Both the position numbers and the translations under genes were made by a program. DNA of 64,000 nucleotides from contig CM034548.1 in assembly GCA_020055645.1 (NCBI GenBank), positions 42,710,296 to 42,774,295 on the forward strand, given 5' to 3'. The notes below the pieces were generated by a model. That model had not been told where the DNA came from and made no database searches. It saw nothing but the letters and a program-made list of their open reading frames with translations. Below, piece after piece: positions 25,752 through 38,199 of this stretch. The DNA comes from Tomocerus qinae. Its lineage: Eukaryota; Arthropoda; Collembola; Entomobryomorpha; Tomoceridae. Positions within the stretch are counted from its first letter, which is position 1; each line of letters begins with the position of its first letter.

Positions 25752-28700
25752 TTATGGTAACTGGTTTAACTTTTGCACTAGATTTTGCAAGACAATAGTT
25801 TTTCGATCAATTTTATGCATTCTTTCCAAATGGTTTATAATTCTCTGTGGGACGTTGGCCGTATATTTGCAAATCTTGGACTTGTATTTATGTATGGGAC
25901 AAAAAGGTATGAGATTTTGATTTGCATGATCGCACTCACCACAGTACGTGCGTGAGCTTGTGCAATCCAAATTTTTATTCTGGTTGCCTGGAATAATAAT
26001 AATAAACAAATTAAAATTTTAATAGAATTGCCTATACTATTTAAAGTCACCCTTTACACTAACTTTTCGGGAAACATGGACAAATTAGATGTAGAAATAC
26101 GTGATCTCTAAAATCGTAGAAAATCCTGGGATAATAATGCAAATCTGCAAATTTCAGATTTTGAGATATTGTAATTTTTGTACCACTTGCGAAACTACAT
26201 TTCGAGTTTAGAGATGAATAAAATGAACCACAGAGCTGCAGTTAAAAAATTATCTATAGTTTGATACATACATACAAGCATTGATACATATCAACATTTT
26301 CATGTAACAGAAGCAACCCTACTGGTTTGATATAATTTCATGTCAATTCGGTCGGTTTCTTGTCCCTGAAAAATAATTAAAAGGTTAATGGCTGACTCTG
26401 TACTATCGTTATTAATTAGTCATTATGGAATTATTTAAAAAGTCCATGCAAATACTGAAATGGTACATGGACAATTAAAAATTTAATCTCAGACTTAGAT
26501 AAAGCAATAAATTTACAGACCTATCTATGTCTCTATGTATGTCCGGTAGATGAGCCTAGTAAACAACTGTAAACAACACTAGCCACTAAATAACCATTAT
26601 TTATCTGAGATTCTTACCAACTGCATTGGAATTCAAAGTAACTGCATTCTCTTCCAATTTATCCTCCGATACTCCAGCTGTAATTATTATAAAATCATAA
26701 ATTTCATTCCAACTGCAACAAAATTCTATTTTCAAATCTGCAAACAACACTAGTCTTTAAATAACAATTATTTATCTAAGATTCTTACCAACTCCATTGG
26801 AATTTAAATTAACTGCATGCTCTTCCAATTTATCCTCCGATACTCCAGCTGTAATTATTATAAAAACATAAATTACATTCCAACTGCAACAAAATTCTAT
26901 TTCCGAATCTGCAAACAACACTAGTCATTAAATAACAATTATTTATCTGAGATTCTTACCAACTCCATTGGAATTTAAAGTAACTGCATGCTCTTCCAAT
27001 TTATCCTCCGATACTCCAGCTGTAATTATTATAAAAACATAAATTACATTCCAACTGCAACAAAATTCTATATCCGAATCTGCAAACAACACTAGTCATT
27101 AAATAACCGTTATTTATCTGAGATTCTTACCAACTGCATTGGAATTCAAACTAACTGCATTCTCTTCCAATTTATCTTCCGATACTCCAGCTGTAATTAT
27201 TATAAAATCATAAATTACATTCCAACTGCAACAAAATTCTATTTTCAAATCTGCAAACAACACTAGTCTTTAAATAACGATTATTTATCTGAGATTCTTA
27301 CCAACTGCATTGGAATTCAAACTAACTGCATTCTCTTCCAATTTATCTTCCGATACTCCAGCTGTAATTATTATAAAATCATAAATTACATTCCAACTGC
27401 AACAAAATTCTATTTTCAAATCAGGAAACAACACTAGTCTTTAAATAACGATTATTTATCTGAGATTCTTACCAACTGCATTGGAATTTAAAGTAACTGC
27501 ATGCTCTTCCAATTTATCCTCCGATACTCCAGCTGTAATTATTATAAAAACATAAATTACATTTCAACTGCAAAAAAAATTTTTTTTCAAATCTGCAAGC
27601 AACACTAGTCTTTAAATGACAATTATTTATCTGAGATTCTTACCAACTGCATTGGAATTCAAAGTAACTGCATTCTCTGCCAATTTATCTTCCGATACTC
27701 CAGCTGTAATTATTATAAAATCATAAATTACATTTCAACTGCAAAAAATTCTATTTTCAAATCGGCAAACAACACTAGTCTTTAAATAACAATTATTTAT
27801 CTGAGATTCTTACCAACTCCATTGGAATTTAAAGTAACTGCATTCTCTGCCAATTTATCTTCCGATACTCCAGCTGTAATTATTATAAAATCATAAATTA
27901 CATTTCAACTGCAAAAAAATTCTATTTTCAAATCTGCAAACAACACTAGTCTTTAAATAACAATTATTTATCTAAGATTCTTACCAACTCCATTGGAATT
28001 TAAATTAACTGCATGCTCTTCCAATTTATCCTCCGATACTCCAGCTGTAATTATTATAAAAACATAAATTACATTCCAACTGCAACAAAATTCTATTTCC
28101 GAATCTGCAAACAACACTAGTCATTAAATAACAATTATTTATCTGAGATTCTTACCAACTCCATTGGAATTTAAAGTAACTGCATGCTCTTCCAATTTAT
28201 CCTCCGATACTCCAGCTGTAATTATTATAAAAACATAAATTACATTCCAACTGCAACAAAATTCTATATCCGAATCTGCAAACAACACTAGTCATTAAAT
28301 AACCGTTATTTATCTGAGATTCTTACCAACTGCATTGGAATTCAAACTAACTGCATTCTCTTCCAATTTATCTTCCGATACTCCAGCTGTAATTATTATA
28401 AAATCATAAATTACATTCCAACTGCAACAAAATTCTATTTTCAAATCTGCAAACAACACTAGTCTTTAAATAACGATTATTTATCTGAGATTCTTACCAA
28501 CTGCATTGGAATTCAAACTAACTGCATTCTCTTCCAATTTATCTTCCGATACTCCAGCTGTAATTATTATAAAATCATAAATTACATTCCAACTGCAACA
28601 AAATTCTATTTTCAAATCAGGAAACAACACTAGTCTTTAAATAACGATTATTTATCTGAGATTCTTACCAACTGCATTGGAATTTAAAGTAACTGCATGC

Positions 28701-31700
28701 TCTTCCAATTTATCCTCCGATACTCCAGCTGTAATTATTATAAAACATAAATTACATTTCAACTGCAAAAAAAATTTTTTTCAAATCTGCAAGCAACACT
28801 AGTCTTTAAATGACAATTATTTATCTGAGATTCTTACCAACTGCATTGGAATTCAAAGTAACTGCATTCTCTGCCAATTTATCTTCCGATACTCCAGCTG
28901 TAATTATTATAAAATCATAAATTACATTTCAACTGCAAAAAATTCTATTTTCAAATCGGCAAACAAACAACACTAGTCTTTAAATAACAATTATTTATCT
29001 GAGATTCTTACCAACTCCATTGGAATTTAAAGTAACTGCATTCTCTGCCAATTTATCTTCCGATACTCCAGCTGTAATTATTATAAAATCATAAATTACA
29101 TTTCAAGTGCAAAAAAATTCTATTTTCAAATCTGCAAACAAAACTAGTCTTTAAATAACAATTATTTATCTGAGATTCTTACCAACTCCATTGGAATTTA
29201 AAGTAACTGCATGCTCTTCCAATTTATCCTCCGATACTCCAGCTGTAATTATTATAAAAACATAAATTACATTTCAACTGCAAAAAAATTCTATTTTCAA
29301 ATCTGCAAACAAAACTAGTCTTTAAATAACAATTATTTATCTGAGATTCTTACCAACTCCATTGGAATTTAAAGTAACTGCATGCTCTTCCAATTTATCC
29401 TCCGATACTCCAGCTGTAATTATTATAAAAACATAAATTACATTTCAACTGCAAAAAAAATTCTATTTTCAAATCTGCAAACCACACTAGTCTTTAAATA
29501 ACAATTATTTATCTGAGATTCTTACCAACTCCATTGGAATTTAAAGTAACTGCATGCTCTTCCAATTTATCCTCCGATACTCCAGCTGTAATTATTATAA
29601 AAACATAAATTACATTTCAACTGCAAAAAAATTCTATTTTCAAATCTGCAAACCACACTAGTCTTTAAATAACAATTATTTATCTGAGATTCTTACCAAC
29701 TCCATTGGAATTTAAAGTAACTGCATGCTCTTCCAATTTATCCTCCGATACTCCAGCTGTAATTATTATAAAAACATAAATTACATTTCAACTGCAAAAA
29801 AATTCTATTTTCAAATCTGCAAGCAACACTAGTCTTTAAATAACAATTATTTATCTGAGATTCTTACCAACTGCATTGGAATTCAAAGTAACTGAATTCT
29901 CTCCCAATTTATCCTCCGATACTCCAGCTGTAATTATTATAAAAACATAAATTTCATTCCAACTGCAACAAAATTCTATTTTCAAATCTGCAAACAACAC
30001 TAGTCTTTAAATAACAATTATTTATCTGAGATTCTTACCAACTCCATTGGAATTTAAAGTAACTGCATTCTCTGCCAATTTATCTTCCGATACTCCAGCT
30101 GTAATTATTATAAAAACATAATTTGCATTTCAACTGCAAAAAAATTCTACCTTCAAATCTGCAAACAACACTAGACTTTAAAGAACAATTATTTATCTGA
30201 GATTCCTACCAACTCCATTGGAATTTAAAGTAACTGCATGCTCTCCCAATTTATCTTTCGATACTCCAGCTGTAATTATTATAAAAATATAAATTACATT
30301 TCAACTGCAAAAAAATTCTATTTTCAAATCTGCAAACAACACTAGTCTTTAAATAACAATTATTTATCTGAGATTCTTACCAACTCCATTGAAATTTAAA
30401 GTAACTGCATTCTCTCCCAATTTATCCTCCAATACTCCAGCTGTAATTATTATAAAATCATAAATTACATTCCAACTTCAACAAAATTCTATTTCCAAAT
30501 CTGCAAACAACACTAGTCATTAAATAATAACATAAAATCACTATGGTCGTATAAAATCTGACCGAAGTCAACATTATAACAATTACCTAGTAACAGTTAA
30601 CATATTTATCCAAAATGGCAAAAAAATGCACACCGAAAATAATGTATTATCAAAATCAATCGAAAAACCAAAGGACGAATACCTTGGGCAATTAAGCGTC
30701 GCAATTGTTCATTTTCTTCAACGCGTTTTGTATACAATCTTAAAATTTCGTCATCAACATCATGTTTTAGGTTTTGTACAAACGAGTCGAAGTCCAGTGT
30801 TCTAAATTAAGTTCGGCATAAATTATTATTTAAAAGAATTGAAAACTAAATGCAACGTTTGAAATTGTAAAAATTACCCCAGTTCACAACATATTTCATA
30901 TTTTTTGAATTTAGTCAAATTGTCGACATTTGAAAGTAGAATGTTCTTAGCAACACAAATGGTTTTGTCTAAATTGACAACACTGTGAAAAGCCCCTAGA
31001 AATTATTTAATGTATGAATTAATAAATCAATGAAAAATAATATTTACAGATCATCGTCATGTTCAAACCTGGTTCAGTGTAGACTATTGTTCCAGGTTTT
31101 TGTAAAATCATATGATAATAAGAATAATTCCAATCCAATACGGCCGGAGTTAAGACTGTATTTTTATGATTCAATTCGTGGCGGCATTTGTCATTTAATT
31201 GATCGGCTTGAAAAGCAGCATCCAGAATGGGCCTATATTTTGGATGATGAATTAGCCACAATTTAGTTCCCTGTATACCCAAGTTCACACTCCCGAATTC
31301 AGCTTGCTCTAAAGAAATTGAGAAAACAGAAATGGTTCATGGTTGTCACAGCAAAAAATTTTTCATGTTAAATGATAACGATCTCTAACTGAGAGCAGGT
31401 ATAATAAGGATCAGATATCATAGGGAGTAGGCTAAACAACTTAGGCTCTAGCTTTCACATCCTCTAGTTTTTATTGAATACAAAACAACATACCAAGATG
31501 AAAAGGTGAAAATGTTAATGGCCCTCCCAGTAGATAATAAGGGTGTACAATTCCTTCCAAGTCGAAAAGTACCCCAGGCTTTGAGGCCGCCATACCAAGA
31601 ACATCGCTTTTTCCAAAAAAATACTTAAACGGACAGTTCTCCAGAGCGTGTAAATGTGTCTCTCCAGTCCACTTTTGAACATAGGTAGGTGCCGTGTTAG

Positions 31701-32231
31701 TGACTGCATTTTCATAGGCTTTTTTAAAGCTGTTTTTCAAATTTACGTTTTCGATAAACTTTTCACGATTTTCAGACTCTTTTCTAAACCAAACAGGGTC
31801 TCATAAAAAATCATTGCAATTCTTAATAAAAGTAAATTTAGTGTTACTCAACTGTATCATCTCAGACAATAGTACTGAAGATTTCTCTTTACCAACGTAG
31901 CGATATATTTCTGCAGGTCGATCATGTCCGACTTTAGGTGTTACAACTTCCAATTTCTCATTGTACCCTTTCAGATTAACGATGGGGTTAAAGAAAGAAG
32001 TTAGACATCGGTTTTCCAATCCAATATCATGTAAAACCATGGATCCTGGAAATGGATCGTTCGTCAACTTTTGCTTCTCCAATAAATATTTGTTCAACTC
32101 GACTGCCATGTCAGTTGAACTGTCAAAATGTACGGAAATCGCTGGTTGAAATCCTTGAAAACAATCCTATTATCATGTTTACGATTATTACCTTTTCTTT
32201 GTCTTTTCCCATTTCATCAACTGATCCTCCA
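25752..32231 (-). CDS. KDM4-like JmjC protein with 23 tandem micro-exon-encoded 20-aa repeats
   Basis: Supported exons on the minus strand: 32231-32191, one beginning near 32.15 kb, one ending at 31494, 31308-31048, 30995-30878, 30801-30683, then 23 exons of 60 nt (30440 down to 26618) and 25987-25752. JmjC features are clear. FSPFHLEQAEFGSVN gives the HxE iron pair and the conserved Asn, GTKLW gives the 2OG-binding Lys, and AFHSVVNLD supplies the distal His 92 residues later (88 in KDM4A). CRHELNH matches the KDM4 Cys/His zinc pair and EICCEL may supply further Cys. No JmjN, PHD or Tudor domain was seen. The tail is (A)GVSEDKLEENAVTLNSNAV-type repeats, then a Cys/His-rich end (TYCGECDH, PFCPIH, HLERMH). 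Intron phases agree from 31308 to the stop. An in-frame TGA at 31803-31801 and the first exon junction are unresolved. The activity is inferred from family residues only. Confidence 0.75.
26611..30545 (-). repeat. 171-bp exon-plus-intron tandem array (23 units)
   Basis: On the minus strand each unit reads AATAATTACAG | 60-nt exon starting CTGGAGTATCGGAGG and ending AATGCAGTTG | GTAAGAATC, then about 111 nt of intron. Donors fall near 26618, 26789, 26960, 27131, 27302, 27473, 27644, 27814, 27985, 28156, 28327, 28498, 28669, 28838, 29012, 29183, 29354, 29526, 29697, 29868, 30039, 30210 and 30381. Every exon is exactly 60 nt and open in the same phase. Length changes (169-174 bp units) all lie in the introns, mostly in an A-run. 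Variants include TLNSNAV/TLNSNGV/SLNSNAV and KLEEN/KLAEN/KLEEH. The unit is a multiplied intron+exon of the gene itself. Confidence 0.93.
27978..29070 (-). repeat. Second copy of a recent seven-unit block duplication within the micro-exon array
   Basis: The seven units starting at 26782, 26953, 27124, 27295, 27466, 27637 and 27807 are matched unit for unit by those at 27978, 28149, 28320, 28491, 28662, 28831 and 29005, an offset of about 1196 bp. Private variants travel together: TATCTAAGATTC in the first unit, AATCAGGAAACAAC before the fifth to sixth, TTTAAATGACAATT in the sixth and AAATCGGCAAAC before the seventh. Confidence 0.85.
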
Positions 32232-32289
32232 GCTGTAATTATTAATATTAAGTTAAAAATTACATTAAAACTTGCAACAAAATTCTATT

Positions 32290-35200
32290 AACAAATTTGT
32301 GGACAACACTAGCCATTAAATAACCACTCAAGATCGTTCTTCACAGTCCTAAACCCTAAACACGAATGGTCATACCCAAAATGATTTCATAATTCATACC
32401 TCTCAAACCAGCATGTGTGACCTCTATTTAAAAATTTAATACCTTGTCCGCACTAGAGAGCGTTCACTACAAAAGTCATAAAACCTTAACACCACTTTTC
32501 ATGCCCAAATTTATTTCATAATTCATACCTCTTAAACTAGCTTTCCCTAACAGCTGTATTGTATCCACAAATGTCGAGGACATGTGTGACCTCTATCTAA
32601 AAATGTAATATCTTGTCGCACTAGAGAGCGTTCTCTACAAAAGTCATAAAACCTTAACACTAGTTTTCATACCCAAATTTATTACATTATTCATATCTCC
32701 TAAACTAGCTTTCCCTAACAGCTGTTTCATATCCACAAATGTCGAGGACATGTATGACCTTTATTTAAAAATTTAATACCTTGTCGCACTAGAGAGCGTT
32801 CACTACAAAAGTCATAAAACCTTAACACCACTTTTCATGCCCAAATTTATTTCATAATTCATACCTCTTAAACTAGCTTTCCCTAACAGCTGTATTGTAT
32901 CCACAAATGTCGAGGACATGTGTGACCTCTATCTAAAAATGTAATATCTTGTCGCACTAGAGAGCGTTCTCTACAAAAGTCATAAAACCTTAACACTAGT
33001 TTTCATACCCAAATTTATTTCATAATTCACATCTCCTAAAATAGCTTTCCCTAACAGCTGTATTGTATCCACAAATGTCGAGGACATGTCTGACCTTTAT
33101 TTAAAAATTTAATACCTTGTCGCACTAGAGAGCGTTCTTTACAAAAGGCATAAAACCTTAACACTGGTTTTCATACCCAAATTTATTTCATAATTCATAT
33201 CTCATAAACTAGCTTTCCCTAACAGCTGTATTGTATCCACATATGTCGAGGACATGTGTGACCTCTATTTAAAAATTTAATACCTTGTCGCACTAGAGAG
33301 CGTTCACTACAAAATACATAAAACCTTAACACCAGTTTTCATGCCCAAATTTATTTTATAATTCATATGTCCTAAATTAGCTTTCCCTAACAGCTGTATT
33401 GTATCCACATATGTCGAGGACATGTGTGACCTCTATTTAAAAATGTAATACCTTGTCGCACTAGAGAGCGTTCACTACAAAAGTCATAAAACCTTAACAC
33501 CAGTTTTCATACCCAAATTTATTTCATAATTCATACCTCTTAAACTAGCTTTCCCTAACAGCTGTATTGTATCCACATATGTCGAGAACATGTGTGACCT
33601 CTATTTAAAAATTTAATACCTTGTCGCACTAGAGAGCGTTCACTACAAAAGTCATAAAACCTTAACACCAGTTTTCATGCCCAAATTTATTTCATAATCC
33701 ATATGTCCTATACTAGCTTTCCCTAACAGCTGTATTGTATCCACAAATGTCGAGGACATGTGTGACCTCTATCTAAAAATGTAATATCTTGTCGCACTAG
33801 AGAGCGTTCTCTACAAAAGTCATAAAACCTTAACACTAGTTTTCATACCCAAATTTATTTCATAATTCATATCTCCTAAACTAGCTTTCCCTAACAGCTG
33901 TATTGTATCCACTAATGTCGAGGACATGTGTGACCTTTATTTAAAAATTTAATACGTTGTCGCACTAGAGAGCGTTCACTACAAAAGTCATAAAACCTTA
34001 ACACCAGTTTTCATACCCAAATTTATTACATTATTCATATCTCCTAAACTAGCTTTCCCTAACAGCTGTTTCATATCCACAAATGTCGAGGACATGTGTG
34101 ACCTCTATTTAAAAATGTAATACCTTGTCGCACTAGAGAGCGTTCACTACAAAAGTCATAAAACCTTAACACCAGTTTTCATGCCCAAATTTAATTCATA
34201 ATCCATATGTCCTATACTAGCTTTCCCTAACAGCTGTATTGTATCCACAAATGTCGAGGACATGTGTGACCTCTATTTAAAAATTTAATACCTTGTCGCA
34301 CTATAGAGCGTTCACTACAAAAGTCATAAAACCTTAACACCAGTTTTCATGCCCAAATTTATTTCATAATTCATATGTCCTAAACTAGCTTTCCCTAACA
34401 GCTGTATCATATCCACAAATGTCGAGGACATGTGTGACCTCTATTTAAAAATGTAATACCTTGTCGCACTAGAGAGGGTTCCCTACAAAAGTCTGAAAAC
34501 CTAAACACTAGTTTTCATACCCAAATTTATTTCATAATTCATACCTCTTAAACTAGCTTTCCCTAACAGCTGTATTGTATCTACAAATGTCGACGACATG
34601 TGTGACCTTTATTTAAAAATTTAATACCTTGTCGCACTAGAGAGCGTTCACTACAAAAGTCATAAAACCTTAACACCAGTTTTCATACCCAAATTTGTTT
34701 CATAATTCATATCTCCTAAACTAGCTTTCCCTAACAGCTGTATTGTATCCACTAATGTCGAGGACATGTCTGACCTTTATTTAAAAATTTAATACCTTGT
34801 CGCACTAGAGAGCGTTCACTACAAAAGTCTGAAAACCTTAACACCAGTTTTCATACCCAAATTTATTACATTATTCATATCTCCTATACTAGCTTTCCCT
34901 AACAGCTGTTTCATATCCACAAATGTCGAGGACATGTGTGACCTCTATTTAAAAATTTAATACCTTGTCGCACTAGAGAGCGTTCACTACAAAATACATA
35001 AAACCTTAACATTAGTTTTCAAACCCAAATTTATTTCATAATTCATACCTCTTAAACTAGCTTTCCCTAACAGCTGTATTGTATCCACATATGTCGTGGA
35101 CATGTGTGACCTCTATTAAAATATTTAATACTAGTCGCACTAGAGAGCGTTCACTACAAAATACATAAAACCTTAACACCAGTTTTCATGCCCAAATTTA

Positions 35201-37735
35201 ATTCATAATCCATATGTCCTATACTAGCTTTCCCTAACAGCTGTATTGTATCCACAAATGTCGAGGACATGTGTGACCTCTATTTAAAAATTTAATACCT
35301 TGTCGCACTATAGAGCGTTCACTACAAAAGTCATAAAACCTAAACACTAGTTTTCATACCCAAATTTATTTCATAATTCATACCTCTTAAACTAGCTTTC
35401 CCTAACAGCTGTATTGTATCCACATATGTCGAGGACATGTGTGACCTCTATTTAAAAATTTAATACCTTGTCGCACTAGAGAGCGTTCACTACAAAAGTC
35501 ATAAAACCTTAACACCAGTTTTCATGCCCAAATTTATTTCATAATCCATATGTCCTATACTAGCTTTCCCTAACAGCTGTATTGTATCCACAAATGTCAA
35601 GGACATGTCTGACCTTAATTTAAAAATAATTTAATACCTTGTCGCACTAGAGAGCGTTCTCTACAAAAGTCATAAAACCTTAACACTAGTTTTCATACCC
35701 AAATTTATTTCATAATTCATATCTCCTAAACTAGCTTTCCCTAACAGCTGTATTGTATCTACAAATTTCGAGGACATGTGTGAACTCCATTTAAAAATTT
35801 AATACCTTGTCGCACTAGAGAGCGTTCAATACAAAATACATAAAACCTTAACACCAGTTTTCATGCCCAAATTTATTTCATAATTCATATGTCCTAAACT
35901 AGCTTTCCCTAACAGCTGTATTGTATCCACTAATGTCGAGGACATGTGTGACCTTTATTTAAAAATTTAATACGTTGTCGCACTAGAGAGCGTTCACTAC
36001 AAAAGTCATAAAACCTTAACACCAGTTTTCATACCCAAATTTATTACATTATTCATATCTCCTAAACTAGCTTTCCCTAACAGCTGTATTGTATCTACAA
36101 ATGTCGACGACATGTGTGACCTTTATTTAAAAATTTAATACCTTGTCGCACTAGAGAGCGTTCACTACAAAAGTCATAAAACCTTTACACCAGTTTTCAT
36201 ACCCAAATTTATTACATTATTCATATCTCCTAAACTAGCTTTTCCTAACAGCTGTTTCATATCCACAAATGTCGAGGACATGTGTGACCTCTATTTAAAA
36301 ATTTAATACCTTGACGCACTAGAGAGCGTTCACTACAAAAGTCATAAAACCTTAACACCAGTTTTCATGCCCAAATTTATTTCATAATTCATATGTCCTA
36401 AACTAGCTTTCCCTAACAGCTGTATCATATCCACAAATGTCGAGGACATGTGTGACCTCTATATAAAAATGTAGTGCCTTGTCGCACTAGAGAGCGTTCC
36501 CTACAAAAGTCTGAAAACCTTAACACTGGTTTTCATACCCAAATTTATTTTATAATTCATATCTCTTAAACTAGCTTTCCGTTACAGCTGCTGTGTTGTA
36601 TCCACTAATGTCGAGGACATGTCTGACCTTTATTTAAAAATTTAATACCTTGTCGCACTAGAGAGCGTTCTCTACAAAAGTCATAAAACCTTAACACTAG
36701 TTTTTCATACCCAAATTTTATTTTATAATTCACATCTCCTAAACTAGTTTCCTAACAGCTGTATTGTATCCACAAATGTCGAGGACATGTGTGACCTCTA
36801 TCTAAAAATGTAATACCTTGTCGCACTAGAGAGCGTTCACTACAAAAGTCATAAAACCTTAACACCAGTTTTCATACCCAAATTTATTACATAATTCATA
36901 TCTCTTAAACTAGCTTTCCCTAACAGCTGTATTGTATCCACTAATGTCGAGGACATGTGTGACCTTTATTTAAAATTTAATACCTTGTCGCACTAGAGAG
37001 CGTTCTCTACAAAAGTCATAAAACCTTAACACTAGTTTTCATACCCAAATTTATTTCATAATTCACATCTCCTAAAATAGCTTTCCCTAACAGCTGTATT
37101 GTATCCACAAATGTCGAGGACATGTATGACCTTTATTTAAAAATTTAATACCTTGTCGCACTAGAGAGCGTTCTTTACAAAAGTCATAAAACCTTAACAC
37201 TGCTTTTCATAACCAAATTTATTTCATAATTCATATCTCATAAACTAGCTTTCCCTAACAGCTGTATTGTATCCACAAATGTCGAGGACATGAATGACCT
37301 TTATTTAAAAATTTAATACCTTGTCGCACTAGAGAGCGTCCTCTACAAAAGTCATAAAACCTTAACACTGGTTTTCATATCATAATTTATTTTATAATTC
37401 ATATCTCTTAATTTAGCTTTCCCTAACAGCTGTATTGTATCCACAAATGTCGAGGACATGTTTGACCTTTATTTAAAAATTTAATACCTTGTCGCACTAG
37501 AGAGCGTTCTCTACAAAAGTCGTAAAACCTTAACACTGCTTTTCATACCCAAATTTATTTCATAATTCACATCTCCTAAACTAGCTTTCCCTAACAGCTG
37601 TAATGTATCTACAAATGTCGAGGACATGTATGACCTTTATTTAAAAATTTAATACCTTGTCGCACTAGAGAGCGTTCACTACAAAAGTCATAAAACCTTA
37701 ACACCAGTTTTCATACCCAAATTTATTTACTTTTT
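32290..37735. repeat. Satellite C: 168-bp tandem array, about 32 copies
   Basis: The unit is tracked by CTAGCTTTCCCTAACAG at 32538, 32705, 32873 and so on (167-168 bp). Each monomer carries the short inverted motif ATGTCGAGGACAT and the constant GTCGCACTAGAGAGCGTTC. No long ORF exists on either strand. It lies directly 5' of the JmjC gene; the junction at 32.29-32.45 kb grades from JmjC intron-like sequence (CAACACTAGCCATTAAATAACCA) into the satellite, so the array is upstream of, or inside a 5' intron of, that gene. Minus-strand splice-like sites (ATACAG|CTG, GACAAG|GTATTA) recur in each unit but do not give a consistent reading frame. Confidence 0.95.
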
Positions 37736-38195
37736 ACTTTATTTATTTAGGGTTACTTTATTTAAATTATTTTTATTTTATTTATTTAGCGTTACTTTGT
37801 TTAAATTATTTTTATTTTATTTATTTAGGGTTACTTTATTTAAATTTGGCTTATTTGATTTATTTTGGTTTACTTTATTTAGATTTGTTTTATTTTGTTT
37901 AGATTTGTATACTTTATTCAAGTTTGTGTTTTTGTATTAAGTTTTTGAGTTACTTTATTTATTTTTTGGTTACTTAATTTAGTTTAAGGTTAATTTATTT
38001 AAATTTATATTGCTTTATTTATTTTTAGATTATTATATTTAAATTTGGGTTACTTTATTAATTTTTGGGTTAGTTTATTTAATTTAGTGTTACTTTATTT
38101 AATTAAGTGTTACTTTATTTATTTTAGTGTTACTTTATTTAATTTAGTGTTACTTTATTTAATTTAGTGTTACTTTATTTAATTTAGTGCATAAA
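37736..38195. repeat. T-rich degenerate short tandem repeat
   Basis: TTACTTTATTTA is repeated about every 20-35 bases, becoming a regular 20-bp repeat (TTTAGTGTTACTTTATTTAA) at about 38075-38190. It has no coding potential and begins exactly where satellite C stops. Confidence 0.85.
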
Positions 38196-38199
38196 ATGC

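Noticed and set aside
32452..37735. 23-nt and 25-nt micro-exons in each 168-bp unit on the minus strand
   Set aside because: Most joins give a stop (GCTAG) in the required frame and unit sizes are not phase-symmetric; listed only as a possible decayed origin.
1001..37735. CRISPR arrays
   Set aside because: Repeats are contiguous 150-171-bp units without unique spacers, in a eukaryotic context.
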